Assembly: GCA_022184915.1 (NCBI GenBank)
Contig: JAGTJU010000002.1
Coordinates: 248,001-312,000 of the forward strand
Length of the DNA: 64,000 nucleotides
Reading direction: 5' to 3'
Origin: Myxococcales bacterium
GTDB taxonomy: Bacteria > Myxococcota_A > Polyangia > Fen-1088
Both the position numbers and the translations under genes were made by a program. Below the pieces are notes generated by a model that saw only the letters and a program-made list of their open reading frames with translations, was not told the origin of the DNA and did no database searches. This document shows, piece after piece, positions 46,024 through 55,244 of the stretch (positions within the stretch are counted from its first letter, which is position 1; every line of letters starts with the position of its first letter).

Positions 46024-46800
46024 TCAGCCCTCGAGCTCGCTGCTCTCGAACGCCGAGGCGGGCGGCGCCGTGCCGAGCGTGCGCTCCGACCAGACGAGCC
46101 GCGACGACTTTTTCGTCTGGTGATTCACCGTTTCGATGGCGCCCGCACGCCAGAACTTGCCGTACTGCTGGTAGTTCGAGAACGTGGCCGTCTTCAGCAA
46201 AACGCCCTTGCGATCGTAGTACTCGATCTTGAGCGGGTTCTTGTACGTCTTGTCGAGCCACAACACCTGCCGGCTGTACCCGCTGTTGCTATCGACGGGC
46301 ACGCGTTCGACCTTCCATACGTCTCGCCCGCCGAGGCTCTCGTCGGCCAGGTGCTTGTGCGTGTACTTTTCCACCTCCTGGCTGCCGAGGTCTTCATAGG
46401 CAAACTCGCTACCCATGAAGGAGCCCGCCTTGTTGCGGCCATTGATGCGCTTGGTGCGCTTGATGGCCGGCAGGTAAAGCCACTGGTCGTCGTCGTCGCG
46501 CTTGTGTGACCACGTCAGCATGCGTGTGCCCTTGACGTCCGCGGGCCATGCGAACTCGACACGCGATTTGTCGCCGTCGCTTTCCTCTTCGCGCGTCTCG
46601 GAGGTCATGCGACGGGTGGTCCGGTCGCCGTGGGCGTTGACGAGCTCCATGTCCATGCGGGCCCGCTCGCCGCGAAAGCCGCTGTTGGCCTTGTCGACTT
46701 CGCGCGCGATCTCGAGACCTCGGGCCTCGGGGCTTGGGGCGGCCTCGGCCGTGGCGGCCAGAGGAAGCAGCAGAATGAAGGGGACAGTCAGCGGGTGCAT
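46024..46800 (-). CDS. LolA-like outer membrane lipoprotein-sorting protein
   Basis: This 258-residue protein has a signal peptide (MHPLTVPFILLLPLAATAEA) and a LolA-like open beta-barrel: SGFRGERARMDMELVN, WPADVKGTRMLTWSHKRDDDDQWLYLPAIKRTKRI (the DQWLYLP turn is typical of the LolA-like family often found with MMPL pumps), VEKYTHKHLADESLGGRDVW and SGYSRQVLWLDK. AGGAG precedes the ATG. It probably ferries a lipid between membranes for the RND pump. It starts the operon LolA-like, barrel, RND, with TTACTTA boxes just upstream. Confidence 0.87.
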   Translation of the reverse strand: MHPLTVPFILLLPLAATAEAAPSPEARGLEIAREVDKANSGFRGERARMDMELVNAHGDRTTRRMTSETREEESDGDKSRVEFAWPADVKGTRMLTWSHKRDDDDQWLYLPAIKRTKRINGRNKAGSFMGSEFAYEDLGSQEVEKYTHKHLADESLGGRDVWKVERVPVDSNSGYSRQVLWLDKTYKNPLKIEYYDRKGVLLKTATFSNYQQYGKFWRAGAIETVNHQTKKSSRLVWSERTLGTAPPASAFESSELEG

Positions 46801-46826
46801 CGGGCTCTCCTGGTTGATTGGTGAGT

Positions 46827-46871
46827 GTTTACTTATGATTGGAACGTTTTTAATGTGTGAACGTTTACTTA
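46827..46871. promoter_or_regulatory. TTACTTA-box region upstream of the export operon
   Basis: GTTTACTTA occurs at 46827-46835 and 46863-46871, and AACGTTT at 46843-46849 and 46860-46866. The same TTACTTA core makes the dyad before the TetR gene (47649-47655). The region is AT-rich within a GC-rich surrounding and lies 27-71 bases before the LolA-like start, which suits a promoter and operator under control of the TetR protein encoded behind it. Confidence 0.5.
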
Positions 46872-46912
46872 CTAAAAGGAGCTAGCGAAGGCCTCGGCAG
46901 GGCGGCGCCGCT

Positions 46913-47620
46913 TCAGTTTTGCCCGGGCGCGCCCGCGGCCAGGAGCCGGAAGGCTTCTGGATTGAAGTGGGCCGCGATCGCCTCGTGGCGCACCCCGATG
47001 CCCCTCAGGGCAAAGCGGGTCGTCGCATCCTGGAGGGCTTCTCCTGCCACGGGCAGAGGCTGCACCGGGGGGGTGACCAAATAAAAAGAGGACAGGCCGA
47101 AGGCCAAGTGATGGGCCAGCCAGACGCCCACGTCCGGCTCCGGGGCGTCCGGAACCAAATCCCCCGCCGCGCGGGCGCCGTGCCAGCAACGGGTCAGCTT
47201 GTCCACCCAGGGAGCCGAGGCCTGCTTCAGGAATCCGCGTGCGAAGTTTCCCGTCTCGAGCAGGCTGCGCAGCAGCAGTTGTTTGGTGGCCCGTTGGGCC
47301 TCCGATACGGAAGGCCCCCCTGAAACACGGCGCACCACGAGATAGACGGCCAACACCAAGGTGCTCGTCGTGTCGGGCAGCCTTCCGAGCCGTTCCACAT
47401 CCTCGGCGTTGCCCGCGAGGCAGGTGCACTGCACCTCCGCGAACAACGCATCTTTACTGGGAAAATGGCGGTAGAGCAGGGCTTCGGAGACACCGGCCGC
47501 TTCGGCGATTTCGCGCGTTTTGACGCCCTCGAGGCCTTTGGCAGCAAAGAGCGGAATGGCCGCGCTGAGAATCGAGGCACGACGCTCGTCCGCGTCCATC
47601 TTTTTCGCTGCGGGAACCAT
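46913..47620 (-). CDS. TetR/AcrR-family regulator
   Basis: This 235-residue protein has a TetR DNA-binding domain at residues 13-60 (ILSAAIPLFAAKGLEGVKTR, then EIAEAAGVSEALLYRHFPSK), followed by a helical ligand-binding domain with a Cys-rich start (QCTCLAGN). ATG 47620 is used, ATG 47599 (MDADERR) is also possible. It lies before the LolA-like/barrel/RND operon, transcribed in the same direction, with similar boxes before both. It probably represses the operon until a lipid-like or hydrophobic compound binds. Confidence 0.9.
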   Translation of the reverse strand: MVPAAKKMDADERRASILSAAIPLFAAKGLEGVKTREIAEAAGVSEALLYRHFPSKDALFAEVQCTCLAGNAEDVERLGRLPDTTSTLVLAVYLVVRRVSGGPSVSEAQRATKQLLLRSLLETGNFARGFLKQASAPWVDKLTRCWHGARAAGDLVPDAPEPDVGVWLAHHLAFGLSSFYLVTPPVQPLPVAGEALQDATTRFALRGIGVRHEAIAAHFNPEAFRLLAAGAPGQN

Positions 47621-47638
47621 GAGCTGTTCTCAATGTAG

Positions 47639-47654
47639 AAGTAAGCGGTTACTT
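47639..47654. promoter_or_regulatory. TetR operator-like palindrome
   Basis: AAGTAA GCGG TTACTT (47639-47654) is a perfect 6-base inverted repeat around four bases. It lies 19-34 bases before the TetR start and 96 bases before the divergent purL gene. The TTACTT arm recurs upstream of the export operon. This fits TetR autoregulation. Confidence 0.55.
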
Positions 47655-47749
47655 AGTCAAGGGGTGTTCCGCTCCTCCTCATCCTGAAGTCGCGCCAAAG
47701 GCCGTGTCCCGCGCTTGAAGCGGCTCGGCTTTTCCGCCACTCTCACGCC

Positions 47750-50700
47750 GTGTTTGCTCTCCCTGGCAATTCCGCGTTTTCGGCCGCCCGTCTGGCCAAG
47801 CAGCTGGCTCGGGTTCAGGCCCAAAATCCGGAGGTCACGGGCCTCGACGCCCGTTTCATCCATCTGGTGGAGCTTCGCGCCGAGCTCACGGCGGAGGACA
47901 GGGCCACCCTCTCCCGTCTTTTGCACTACGGCCCCCGCGAGGAGCTGACGGAACGCGAGGGGGAACGGTTCTGGGTGTTGCCGCGCTTCGGCACCATATC
48001 GCCCTGGTCCTCGAAGGCCACGGACATCGCCCACCTCTGCGGGCTTGCGGGCGTGCGCCGGATCGAGCGAGGCATCGCGTACACCGTCGTGGGGCGGATC
48101 ATGGACCGCCCGTCGCTCGAGGCCAGCCTTCATGATCGGATGACCGAGGTGGTGATCGACGCCATGGAGGACGCGGCCCGGCTGTTCGCGCATGCCGACC
48201 CGCGGCCGCTTGCCACGGTGGACGTGCTCGGCCAAGGCCGCGCCGCGCTCGAGACCGCCAACGGCACGTTGGGCTTGGCCCTGGCGCCCGACGAGATCGA
48301 CTACCTCGTACACAGCTTCGTGCAGCTCGGGCGCAACCCCACGGACGTGGAGCTGATGATGTTCGCGCAGGCCAACAGCGAGCACTGCCGCCACAAGATC
48401 TTCAACGCCGCGTTTGTCATCGACGGTGAGCCGCAGCCGGACTCGTTGTTTCGCATGATCCGACGCAGCACCGAGGCGAGCCCCAAAGGCGTGCTGTCGG
48501 CCTACAAAGACAACGCCGCCGTGATTGAAGGCTCGGAGGGCGGCCGCTTTTTCCCGCATCCCGACACGGGCGTCTACGCCGCTCATCGCGAGCCGGTGCA
48601 CATCTTGATGAAGGTCGAGACGCACAACCACCCCACGGCGATCTCTCCCTTTCCGGGGGCGTCGACAGGCTCAGGCGGTGAGATCCGGGACGAGGGGGCG
48701 ACAGGCCGGGGCTCGAAACCCAAGGCAGGGCTGGCGGGCTTCTCCGTATCCAACCTGAGACTGCCCGAGGCGCTGCAGCCCTGGGAGGCCGAGTACGGCA
48801 AGCCCGCACGTATCGCCTCTGCGCTCGACATCATGCTCGAGGCGCCGCTGGGCGCCGCGGCCTTCAACAACGAATTCGGACGCCCCAACCTCACGGGCTA
48901 CTTTCGTACCTTCGAGCTGGAGGTGCCGGGCGTCAACGGGCCCGAGGTCCGGGGCTACCACAAGCCCATCATGCTGGCGGGTGGCCTTGGCAACATCCGC
49001 GCCGGGGACGTCGAAAAGCAGGAGATACCGCCCGGCTCGCCCCTCATCGTGCTGGGCGGGCCCGCGATGTTGATCGGCCTCGGCGGAGGTGCGGCTTCGT
49101 CGATGGCGCAGGGGGCCTCGCACGAGGACCTCGATTTTGCTTCGGTCCAGCGCGACAACGCCGAGATGGAGCGGCGCTGCCAGGAGGTCATCGATCGCTG
49201 CTGGGCGCTGGGTTCCGACAACCCCATCCTGTCCGTGCACGACGTGGGCGCGGGGGGACTCTCGAACGCCCTGCCTGAGCTCGTTCATGGCAGCGATCGG
49301 GGGGCCGTGTTCGAACTGCGAAAGGTTCCCAATGACGAGCCCGGCATGTCTCCGCTCGAGATCTGGTGCAACGAAGCCCAGGAACGCTACGTGCTGGCCG
49401 TGTCGGCGAAGGGTCTGGCACGCTTCGAGGCGCTGTGCCAGCGTGAGCGCGCCCCTTACGCGGTGTTGGGGGTGGCGACGGCGGAAGGTCACCTCACGGT
49501 CAATGACAGTCACTTCGGCAACAAGCCCATCGACGTGCCGCTGGGCCTCATTCTGGACAAGCCACCGAAGATGGTTCGCAACGTCACGCGGGCCGAGCCC
49601 AAGCTGACGCCTGTCGCCTTTTCCGGTGTGGACGTGGCCGAGGCCGTGCAGCGCGTGCTGCGCCTGCCCACGGTGGCAGACAAGACCTTTCTCATCACCA
49701 TCGGCGATCGCTCCGTCACGGGGCTCGTGGCGCGCGACCAGATGGTGGGGCCTTACCAGGTGCCGGTGGCCGATGCGGCGGTCACCGCGACGAGCTTCGA
49801 CACGTACGCGGGCGAGGCCATGGCCATGGGTGAGCGCACCCCGTTGGCCCTGGTGAATGCCGCTGCCGCCGCGCGCATGACCGTGGCCGAAGCGCTGACC
49901 AACCTGGCGAGCGCGGACGTGGCCACGCTTGGTCAGATCAAGCTCTCGGCCAACTGGATGGCCCCCGCGGGGGCGCCCGGCGAAGACGCCAAGCTCTACG
50001 AGGCGGTCAAGACGGTGGGCACCGAGCTCTGCCCCGCCCTGGGGATCGCGATCCCCGTGGGCAAAGACAGCATGTCCATGCGCACGGTGTGGAGCGAAGC
50101 AGGCACGAGCAAAGCCGTCACGGCGCCCCTGTCCCTGATCGTCAGCGCCTTCGCACCCGTGGCAGACGTGCGCAAGACCTGGACGCCTGCCTTGACGTCT
50201 GGACCTGAGCCCACGCGTTTGCTCCTGCTCGACCTGGCCGATGGGCGAGAGCGCCTGGGCGGTTCAGCGTTGGCGCAGGTGTTTGGTCAGCTGGGCAACG
50301 AAGCGCCTGATCTCGATGATCCCGAGCGGCTCACCGGGTTCTGGCTCGCCCTTGCAAAGTTGCGCGCGGGCGGGCGCGTCTTGGCCTACCACGATCGCTC
50401 CGACGGAGGGCTCTTCGTCACGCTCGTGGAGATGGCCTTCGCGGGCGGCGTGGGACTCTCGGTGTCGGTGGACGAGCTCCAAGGCAGCACGCTCGGCGCG
50501 CTCTTCGCCGAAGAGCTGGGCGCGGTGGTGCAGGTCCCCCTGTCCGCCGTGGCCGAGGTCCAAGCGGCGTTTGCCGGTACGGGCGTCAAGGTGCGGGATG
50601 TGGGCACGCCGCTCCCCGAAGACCGCGTCGTCGTTCAATCGGGTGGCCAGGTGATCTTCGAGAGCTCGCGCTCCGCCTTGCGGGCGGCATGGTCAGAGAC

Positions 50701-51625
50701 CACCTTCCATATGCAGAGCCTGCGGGACGATCCCGCCTGCGCGGAAGAAGAGCAGGCCGAGCGCACCGACGCCTCCGATCCGGGGCGCAGCGCGCGGCTC
50801 ACCTTCGATGCCGCTGCCGACGTCGCAGCGCCCTTCATCGCCACGGGTGTTCGCCCCCGTATGGCCATCCTGCGCGAGCAGGGTGTGAACGGCCAAATCG
50901 AGATGGCGGCCGCCTTCGATCGCGCGGGGTTCGAGGCGGTGGACGTGCACATGAGCGACATTCTCGAGGGTCGAATGACCCTGGCGTCGTTCAAGGGCTT
51001 GGTGGCTTGTGGCGGCTTCTCTTACGGCGACGTTTTGGGGGCAGGAGAGGGCTGGGCGAAGTCGATCCTGTTCAATGCGCGGGCCCGCGACGTGTTCGAG
51101 GTGTTCTTTCGCCGGGCCGACACCTTTGCGCTCGGCGTGTGCAACGGCTGCCAGATGATGTCGAACCTGCACAGCCTCATTCCCGGTGCCGAGCTGTGGC
51201 CGCGTTTCGTGCGCAACCGCTCGGATCGCTTCGAGGCCCGATTGCCGCTGCTGCGTATGGAGACGACGCCGTCGCTCTTCTTTGCGGGCATGGAAGGCTC
51301 GCAGCTTCCGATCGCTTTGGCCCATGGCGAGGGCCGCGCCGAGTTCCGTGACGAGGGCCACCTTCAGGCGTTGGAGTCTGCGGGACTGGTGGCGGCGCGC
51401 TTCGTGAACAACCGAGGCGCCGTGGCCACGACCTACCCCGCCAACCCCAACGGCTCCCCGCAGGGGATCACCGCCGTCACCACCACTGACGGGCGTGTCA
51501 CCGTCATGATGCCGCACCCGGAGCGGGTGTTTCGGACGGTTTCACTCTCCTGGCATCCCGAAGGGTGGGGCGATGACAGCCCCTGGATGCGCATGTTCAG
51601 GAACGCGCGCGTCGCCGTGGGGTGA
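47750..51625 (+). CDS. purL: Phosphoribosylformylglycinamidine synthase, single-chain type
   Basis: This 1291-residue enzyme makes FGAM from FGAR, glutamine and ATP in purine synthesis. It is the long, single-chain proteobacterial form with an N-terminal PurS-like part ([18 protein letters not shown]), two ATP-binding halves ([75 protein letters not shown]) and a C-terminal class I glutaminase with Cys1131 in [11 protein letters not shown] and the His1256-Pro-Glu1258 pair. It starts with GTG at 47750. It is transcribed divergently from the TetR gene and seems to be monocistronic before fba. Confidence 0.96.
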   Translation: MFALPGNSAFSAARLAKQLARVQAQNPEVTGLDARFIHLVELRAELTAEDRATLSRLLHYGPREELTEREGERFWVLPRFGTISPWSSKATDIAHLCGLAGVRRIERGIAYTVVGRIMDRPSLEASLHDRMTEVVIDAMEDAARLFAHADPRPLATVDVLGQGRAALETANGTLGLALAPDEIDYLVHSFVQLGRNPTDVELMMFAQANSEHCRHKIFNAAFVIDGEPQPDSLFRMIRRSTEASPKGVLSAYKDNAAVIEGSEGGRFFPHPDTGVYAAHREPVHILMKVETHNHPTAISPFPGASTGSGGEIRDEGATGRGSKPKAGLAGFSVSNLRLPEALQPWEAEYGKPARIASALDIMLEAPLGAAAFNNEFGRPNLTGYFRTFELEVPGVNGPEVRGYHKPIMLAGGLGNIRAGDVEKQEIPPGSPLIVLGGPAMLIGLGGGAASSMAQGASHEDLDFASVQRDNAEMERRCQEVIDRCWALGSDNPILSVHDVGAGGLSNALPELVHGSDRGAVFELRKVPNDEPGMSPLEIWCNEAQERYVLAVSAKGLARFEALCQRERAPYAVLGVATAEGHLTVNDSHFGNKPIDVPLGLILDKPPKMVRNVTRAEPKLTPVAFSGVDVAEAVQRVLRLPTVADKTFLITIGDRSVTGLVARDQMVGPYQVPVADAAVTATSFDTYAGEAMAMGERTPLALVNAAAAARMTVAEALTNLASADVATLGQIKLSANWMAPAGAPGEDAKLYEAVKTVGTELCPALGIAIPVGKDSMSMRTVWSEAGTSKAVTAPLSLIVSAFAPVADVRKTWTPALTSGPEPTRLLLLDLADGRERLGGSALAQVFGQLGNEAPDLDDPERLTGFWLALAKLRAGGRVLAYHDRSDGGLFVTLVEMAFAGGVGLSVSVDELQGSTLGALFAEELGAVVQVPLSAVAEVQAAFAGTGVKVRDVGTPLPEDRVVVQSGGQVIFESSRSALRAAWSETTFHMQSLRDDPACAEEEQAERTDASDPGRSARLTFDAAADVAAPFIATGVRPRMAILREQGVNGQIEMAAAFDRAGFEAVDVHMSDILEGRMTLASFKGLVACGGFSYGDVLGAGEGWAKSILFNARARDVFEVFFRRADTFALGVCNGCQMMSNLHSLIPGAELWPRFVRNRSDRFEARLPLLRMETTPSLFFAGMEGSQLPIALAHGEGRAEFRDEGHLQALESAGLVAARFVNNRGAVATTYPANPNGSPQGITAVTTTDGRVTVMMPHPERVFRTVSLSWHPEGWGDDSPWMRMFRNARVAVG

Positions 51626-51786
51626 GCAATCCCTCCGGCAGAGGCGAAACGGTCCCGCAACGCGAGGGCCACTCCTGGGGCCCCCGTGGCGCCGGGAAAA
51701 GTGGCCCCGGATGCATTCGGCGCGTGCGCGGAGGGGGCAAAAAATGATATGCACCAACCCTACACCCCCAAAAAGAGCAAGCTGAC

Positions 51787-52860
51787 ATGCAAAAACTGAA
51801 GTTGAAGCCCGGCGTCATCACCGGAAACGCCCTGACCGAGGTTTTCGATTACTGCCAGAGCGTGCCCTGCGCGCTTCCCGCCGTGAACGTCATCGGCAGC
51901 AACTCGATCAACGCTGCCCTCGAGTCTGCGCGCCAAGCGAAGGCGCCCATCATCATCCAGTTCTCGCAGTCCGGTGCCCAGTTCGTGGCCGGCAAGTTCC
52001 TCGACAACGGCAAGCAGCAGGCTTCCATCGCAGGCTCCGTGGCCGGTGCGGCAAACGTGCGCCACCTGGCCCAGGCCTACGGAGTGCCCGTGATTCTGCA
52101 CACCGATCACGCCGCCAAGAAGCTGTTGCCCTGGGTGGACGGCATGCTGGAAGAGGGAGAGCGCTTCTTCGCCGCTCACAAGGAGCCGCTCTTCTCGTCG
52201 CACATGCTGGATCTGTCCGAGGAGCCCCTGGACGAGAACCTCGAGATCTGCCGCCACACGCTGTCGCGCATGGCGAAGCTGGGCATGACCCTCGAGATCG
52301 AACTCGGCGTCACCGGCGGAGAAGAAGACGGCGTGGACAACAGCGACGTCGACAGCTCGCGTCTCTACACGCAGCCCTCTGAGGTACTCAAGGCGTACGA
52401 CGCGCTCTCTGCGGTGGGTAAGTTCACCGTGGCCGCCTCGTTCGGCAACACGCACGGCGTCTACAAGCCCGGCAACGTCAAGCTGCGTCCCGAAATCCTC
52501 CGCAACTCGCAGGACCACATCAAGGCCGAGCGCAAGACCGGGGACAAGCCCGTTCACTTCGTGTTCCACGGCGGCTCGGGCTCGACCCCCGAGGAGATTC
52601 GTGAAGCGGTCTCCTACGGCGTGGTGAAGATGAACATCGACACCGACACGCAGTGGGCCTTCACCCGCCCCATCAAGCAGTACATGGACAAGTACGACGG
52701 CTACCTCAAAAGCCAGCTGGGCAACCCCGAAGGCGAAGACAAGCCGAACAAGAAGCAGATCGATCCCCGCGCCTGGCTGCACCTCGGTGAAAAGGCCGTG
52801 GCCGAGCGGCTGGTCGAGGCGTTCAAGGACCTGAACGCGTTCGGTCAGTTCGACTTCTGA
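51787..52860 (+). CDS. fbaA: Class II fructose-bisphosphate aldolase
   Basis: This 357-residue zinc enzyme splits fructose 1,6-bisphosphate into two trioses, or joins them. HTDHAAKK has the catalytic Asp107 and zinc ligand His108. GVTGGEED is the class IIA loop, and GNTHGVYKPGNVKL, HGGSGS and KMNIDTDTQWAF bind zinc and phosphates. Its length and the VDNSDVD insert match the E. coli-type (class IIA) group. AAGAG precedes the ATG. A hairpin with TTTT behind the gene (52910-52940) is the likely terminator. It is a housekeeping gene of glycolysis and gluconeogenesis. Confidence 0.96.
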   Translation: MQKLKLKPGVITGNALTEVFDYCQSVPCALPAVNVIGSNSINAALESARQAKAPIIIQFSQSGAQFVAGKFLDNGKQQASIAGSVAGAANVRHLAQAYGVPVILHTDHAAKKLLPWVDGMLEEGERFFAAHKEPLFSSHMLDLSEEPLDENLEICRHTLSRMAKLGMTLEIELGVTGGEEDGVDNSDVDSSRLYTQPSEVLKAYDALSAVGKFTVAASFGNTHGVYKPGNVKLRPEILRNSQDHIKAERKTGDKPVHFVFHGGSGSTPEEIREAVSYGVVKMNIDTDTQWAFTRPIKQYMDKYDGYLKSQLGNPEGEDKPNKKQIDPRAWLHLGEKAVAERLVEAFKDLNAFGQFDF

Positions 52861-52909
52861 GCCCACGCAGGGCTTGCATGGGAGCGACGAAACGCTCCCG
52901 CTCGTAAAT

Positions 52910-52940
52910 GGCGCCGAGGAGCCCCCTCCCGGCGCCTTTT
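52910..52940 (+). terminator. Intrinsic terminator after fbaA
   Basis: GGCGCCG and CGGCGCC (52910-52916 with 52930-52936) give a 7-base-pair GC stem directly before TTTT. A separate hairpin (GGGAGCG and CGCTCCC, 52880-52899) lies just upstream but lacks a T-run. Confidence 0.75.
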
Positions 52941-53036
52941 CGAGTTTTGGGGCCGACGCCCTACCGGGGCCCCTCGTGCTCGTCTGACGCACGGGAAGCT
53001 GGCGTCCAGGCATTCGGTGCATCAACCTAGGGCCGC

Positions 53037-54821
53037 GTGGCGCGTAAACGATCCAAAGTTCCTCCCGAAGATCGGGCTCGCAATCCGAAGCTGTCGCTTG
53101 CGCGTCTAATGACGTTGGCCAAGCCCGAGTGGCGTCGCTTGGGGTTGGGTACGTTGTTCCTGGTGGTCGGTAGCGGCGCGTCTTTGGCCTTTCCTCAAGG
53201 CATCAGGATGGTGATCGACCAGGCTTTGGGGGGAGCAAGGGCGCAGTCCCTGGATCGGGCGGCTTTGCTGATGGCGGTCATAGCGCTCGTTTTTGGGCTC
53301 TCGATCGCCTGTCGTTACGTGCTCTTCACGGTCGCCGGGGAGCGCATCGTGACGAACCTTCGTCTGCGCCTATACCGTTCGATCCTGGACCAGGAGGTGG
53401 GCTTCTTCGACGCCCGCCGCACCGGTGAGTTGACGAGCCGCCTGTCCTCGGACACGGCCGTGCTGCAAAACGCAGTCAGCGTCAACGTGTCGATGGCGCT
53501 GCGAAGTGCCGCGCACGCCGCGGGCGGCATCGTATTGCTCCTCATCACGTCGCCCCTCCTTACGGGGATCATGTTGGCCGTGGTGCCCGCCGTGGCGATG
53601 GGCGCGGTGGTCTACGGTCGACGCGTCCGCAGCTTGGCGCGCGATGTTCAGGACGCCCTGGCCGGCGCCAGCGAGATCGCCGAGGAGAGCATTGCGGGGC
53701 TTCGCACCGTGCGCTCGTTTTCGGCCGAGCCGAAGGAGGCGGCGCGGTACAGCACTGCGGTCGAGCGCGCGTTCGTGTTTGCGCGTCGCCGCATCTTTGC
53801 GGGGGGCACCTTCATGGCGGTCGCTTCGTTTGCGGCCTACGCCTCGGCCGTCCTCGTGTTCTGGTACGGCGGCCGTCTCGTGGCGTCCGGCGGCATGACA
53901 GTGGGACAGCTCACCTCGTTTCTGGTCTACACCCTCATCGTGGCGTTCGCGCTGGGTGGCCTCGCTGACCTCTGGGCCGACTTCATGCGGGCCGCGGGGG
54001 CCGCCGAGCGTGTCTTCGACCTGATGGAGCGACAGCCTGCCATCCCGCCGCACGGAGGTCTCGTGCTCCCCGCCGTGCGCGGAGAGGTCGAGCTACGCAA
54101 CGTCAGCTTCGCTTACCCCACGCGCCCGGACGTCGCGGTGTTGAGCGGCCTCGACCTGCGTCTGTCGCCTGGCGAGATCGTGGCCGTGGTGGGACCTTCG
54201 GGGGCCGGTAAGTCCACCGTCGCGGCGCTCATGACGCGGTTTTACGACCCCGGCGCAGGAGACGTTTTGTTCGACGGACACGACGTGCGGAGCCTGGATG
54301 CCCGCTGGCTTCGTCAGCGCATCGGCGTGGTTGCGCAGGAGCCCGTCCTGTTCTCCACCAGCATTGCAGAGAACATTCGCTACGGGCGCCCTGAAGCCTC
54401 TACCGAGGACGTACAGGAAGCCGCGCACGCCGCCAACGCCCACGACTTCGTGCTGCGCTTCCCGCAAGGGTACGACACCGCCGTGGGCGAGCGGGGTGTA
54501 CAGCTCTCCGGGGGACAAAAGCAACGCATCGCCATCGCCCGCGCGCTGCTCAAGGATCCTCGCCTGCTGATCCTGGACGAGGCCACGAGCGCGCTCGACG
54601 CCGAGAGCGAACACCTCGTGCAGGAGGCGCTCGAACGACTGATGAAGGGACGGACGACGCTCATCATCGCGCATCGGCTGTCCACCGTGATGCGCGCCGA
54701 TCGCGTGGTCGTGCTCGATCGCGGCCGCGTGGTGCAAGACGGCCCCCACGCCTTGCTCGTCAAACAAGACGGAATTTACCGTCGTCTCGTCGAGCGCCAA
54801 TTTGCAGGCGGCCCTTCTTGA
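53037..54821 (+). CDS. ABCB-type exporter (fused membrane and ATPase domains)
   Basis: This 594-residue half-transporter has six membrane helices (about 36-310) with the coupling-helix sequence IVTNLRLRLYRSILDQEVGFFD, and an ABC domain with Walker A GPSGAGKST (386-394), Q-loop AQEPVLFSTSIAENI, signature SGGQKQR (491-497), Walker B LILDEATSALD (511-521) and the H-loop His in IIAHRLSTV. It starts with GTG at 53037. It probably works as a homodimer like MsbA or Sav1866. The substrate is unknown. An HPt gene overlaps or follows it closely. Confidence 0.92.
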   Translation: MARKRSKVPPEDRARNPKLSLARLMTLAKPEWRRLGLGTLFLVVGSGASLAFPQGIRMVIDQALGGARAQSLDRAALLMAVIALVFGLSIACRYVLFTVAGERIVTNLRLRLYRSILDQEVGFFDARRTGELTSRLSSDTAVLQNAVSVNVSMALRSAAHAAGGIVLLLITSPLLTGIMLAVVPAVAMGAVVYGRRVRSLARDVQDALAGASEIAEESIAGLRTVRSFSAEPKEAARYSTAVERAFVFARRRIFAGGTFMAVASFAAYASAVLVFWYGGRLVASGGMTVGQLTSFLVYTLIVAFALGGLADLWADFMRAAGAAERVFDLMERQPAIPPHGGLVLPAVRGEVELRNVSFAYPTRPDVAVLSGLDLRLSPGEIVAVVGPSGAGKSTVAALMTRFYDPGAGDVLFDGHDVRSLDARWLRQRIGVVAQEPVLFSTSIAENIRYGRPEASTEDVQEAAHAANAHDFVLRFPQGYDTAVGERGVQLSGGQKQRIAIARALLKDPRLLILDEATSALDAESEHLVQEALERLMKGRTTLIIAHRLSTVMRADRVVVLDRGRVVQDGPHALLVKQDGIYRRLVERQFAGGPS

Positions 54822-54877
54822 GTTACGATATCTACACACTGTTCCATTGCGGAACGCCAGAGCTGAGGGGGTTGAAG

Positions 54878-55243
54878 GTGGCACGAGAGGAAGACACGAT
54901 CGTCGACGAGGCGGCGTTGTTGGACGCCATGGGTGGCGATTGGGAGACGGTGCATGCCGTGGTGCGTACCTTCACCCGGGCTCTCAAGGCTTACCGGCTC
55001 GAGTTGAGTGAGACAGTAGCCCGCGGTGAGCCAAAGGCCATTCGCGAGGTGGCCCACAAGCTCAAGGGCACTCTTGCCAACCTCAGGGCACCAAGCGCCC
55101 GCGCCTTCGCCGAGGCTCTGGAGCTCGCCGCTCAGGAAGGACGCACCCAAGAGTTCGCGGCCCTCGGCGCGTCCCTCCTCTCAAGCATGGGCGCAGTGGA
55201 GCGGGTGCTCTCCACGGAGCGCTTCTTGGGCTCCGACGCGTAG
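54878..55243 (+). CDS. Stand-alone HPt-domain protein
   Basis: This 121-residue helical protein has the HPt phosphorylation site AHKLKGTLANLRAP with His60, preceded by TIVDEAALLDAMGGDWETV, the first HPt helices. I chose GTG 54878 because GAGGGG lies upstream and the sequence before it does not look like the domain; a TTG at 54818 overlapping the ABC stop would add 20 residues. It would relay phosphate between receiver domains. No kinase or receiver is adjacent. It ends one base before the stop of the convergent DUF1552 gene. Confidence 0.75.
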   Translation: MAREEDTIVDEAALLDAMGGDWETVHAVVRTFTRALKAYRLELSETVARGEPKAIREVAHKLKGTLANLRAPSARAFAEALELAAQEGRTQEFAALGASLLSSMGAVERVLSTERFLGSDA

Positions 55244-55244
55244 G

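Noticed and set aside
47657-48631. Minus-strand 324-codon frame opposite purL
   Set aside because: No family sequence, and the plus-strand purL motifs are complete.
52880-52899. Hairpin GGGAGCG...CGCTCCC as a separate terminator
   Set aside because: No T-run follows; the adjacent hairpin at 52910-52940 has TTTT and is a better terminator.
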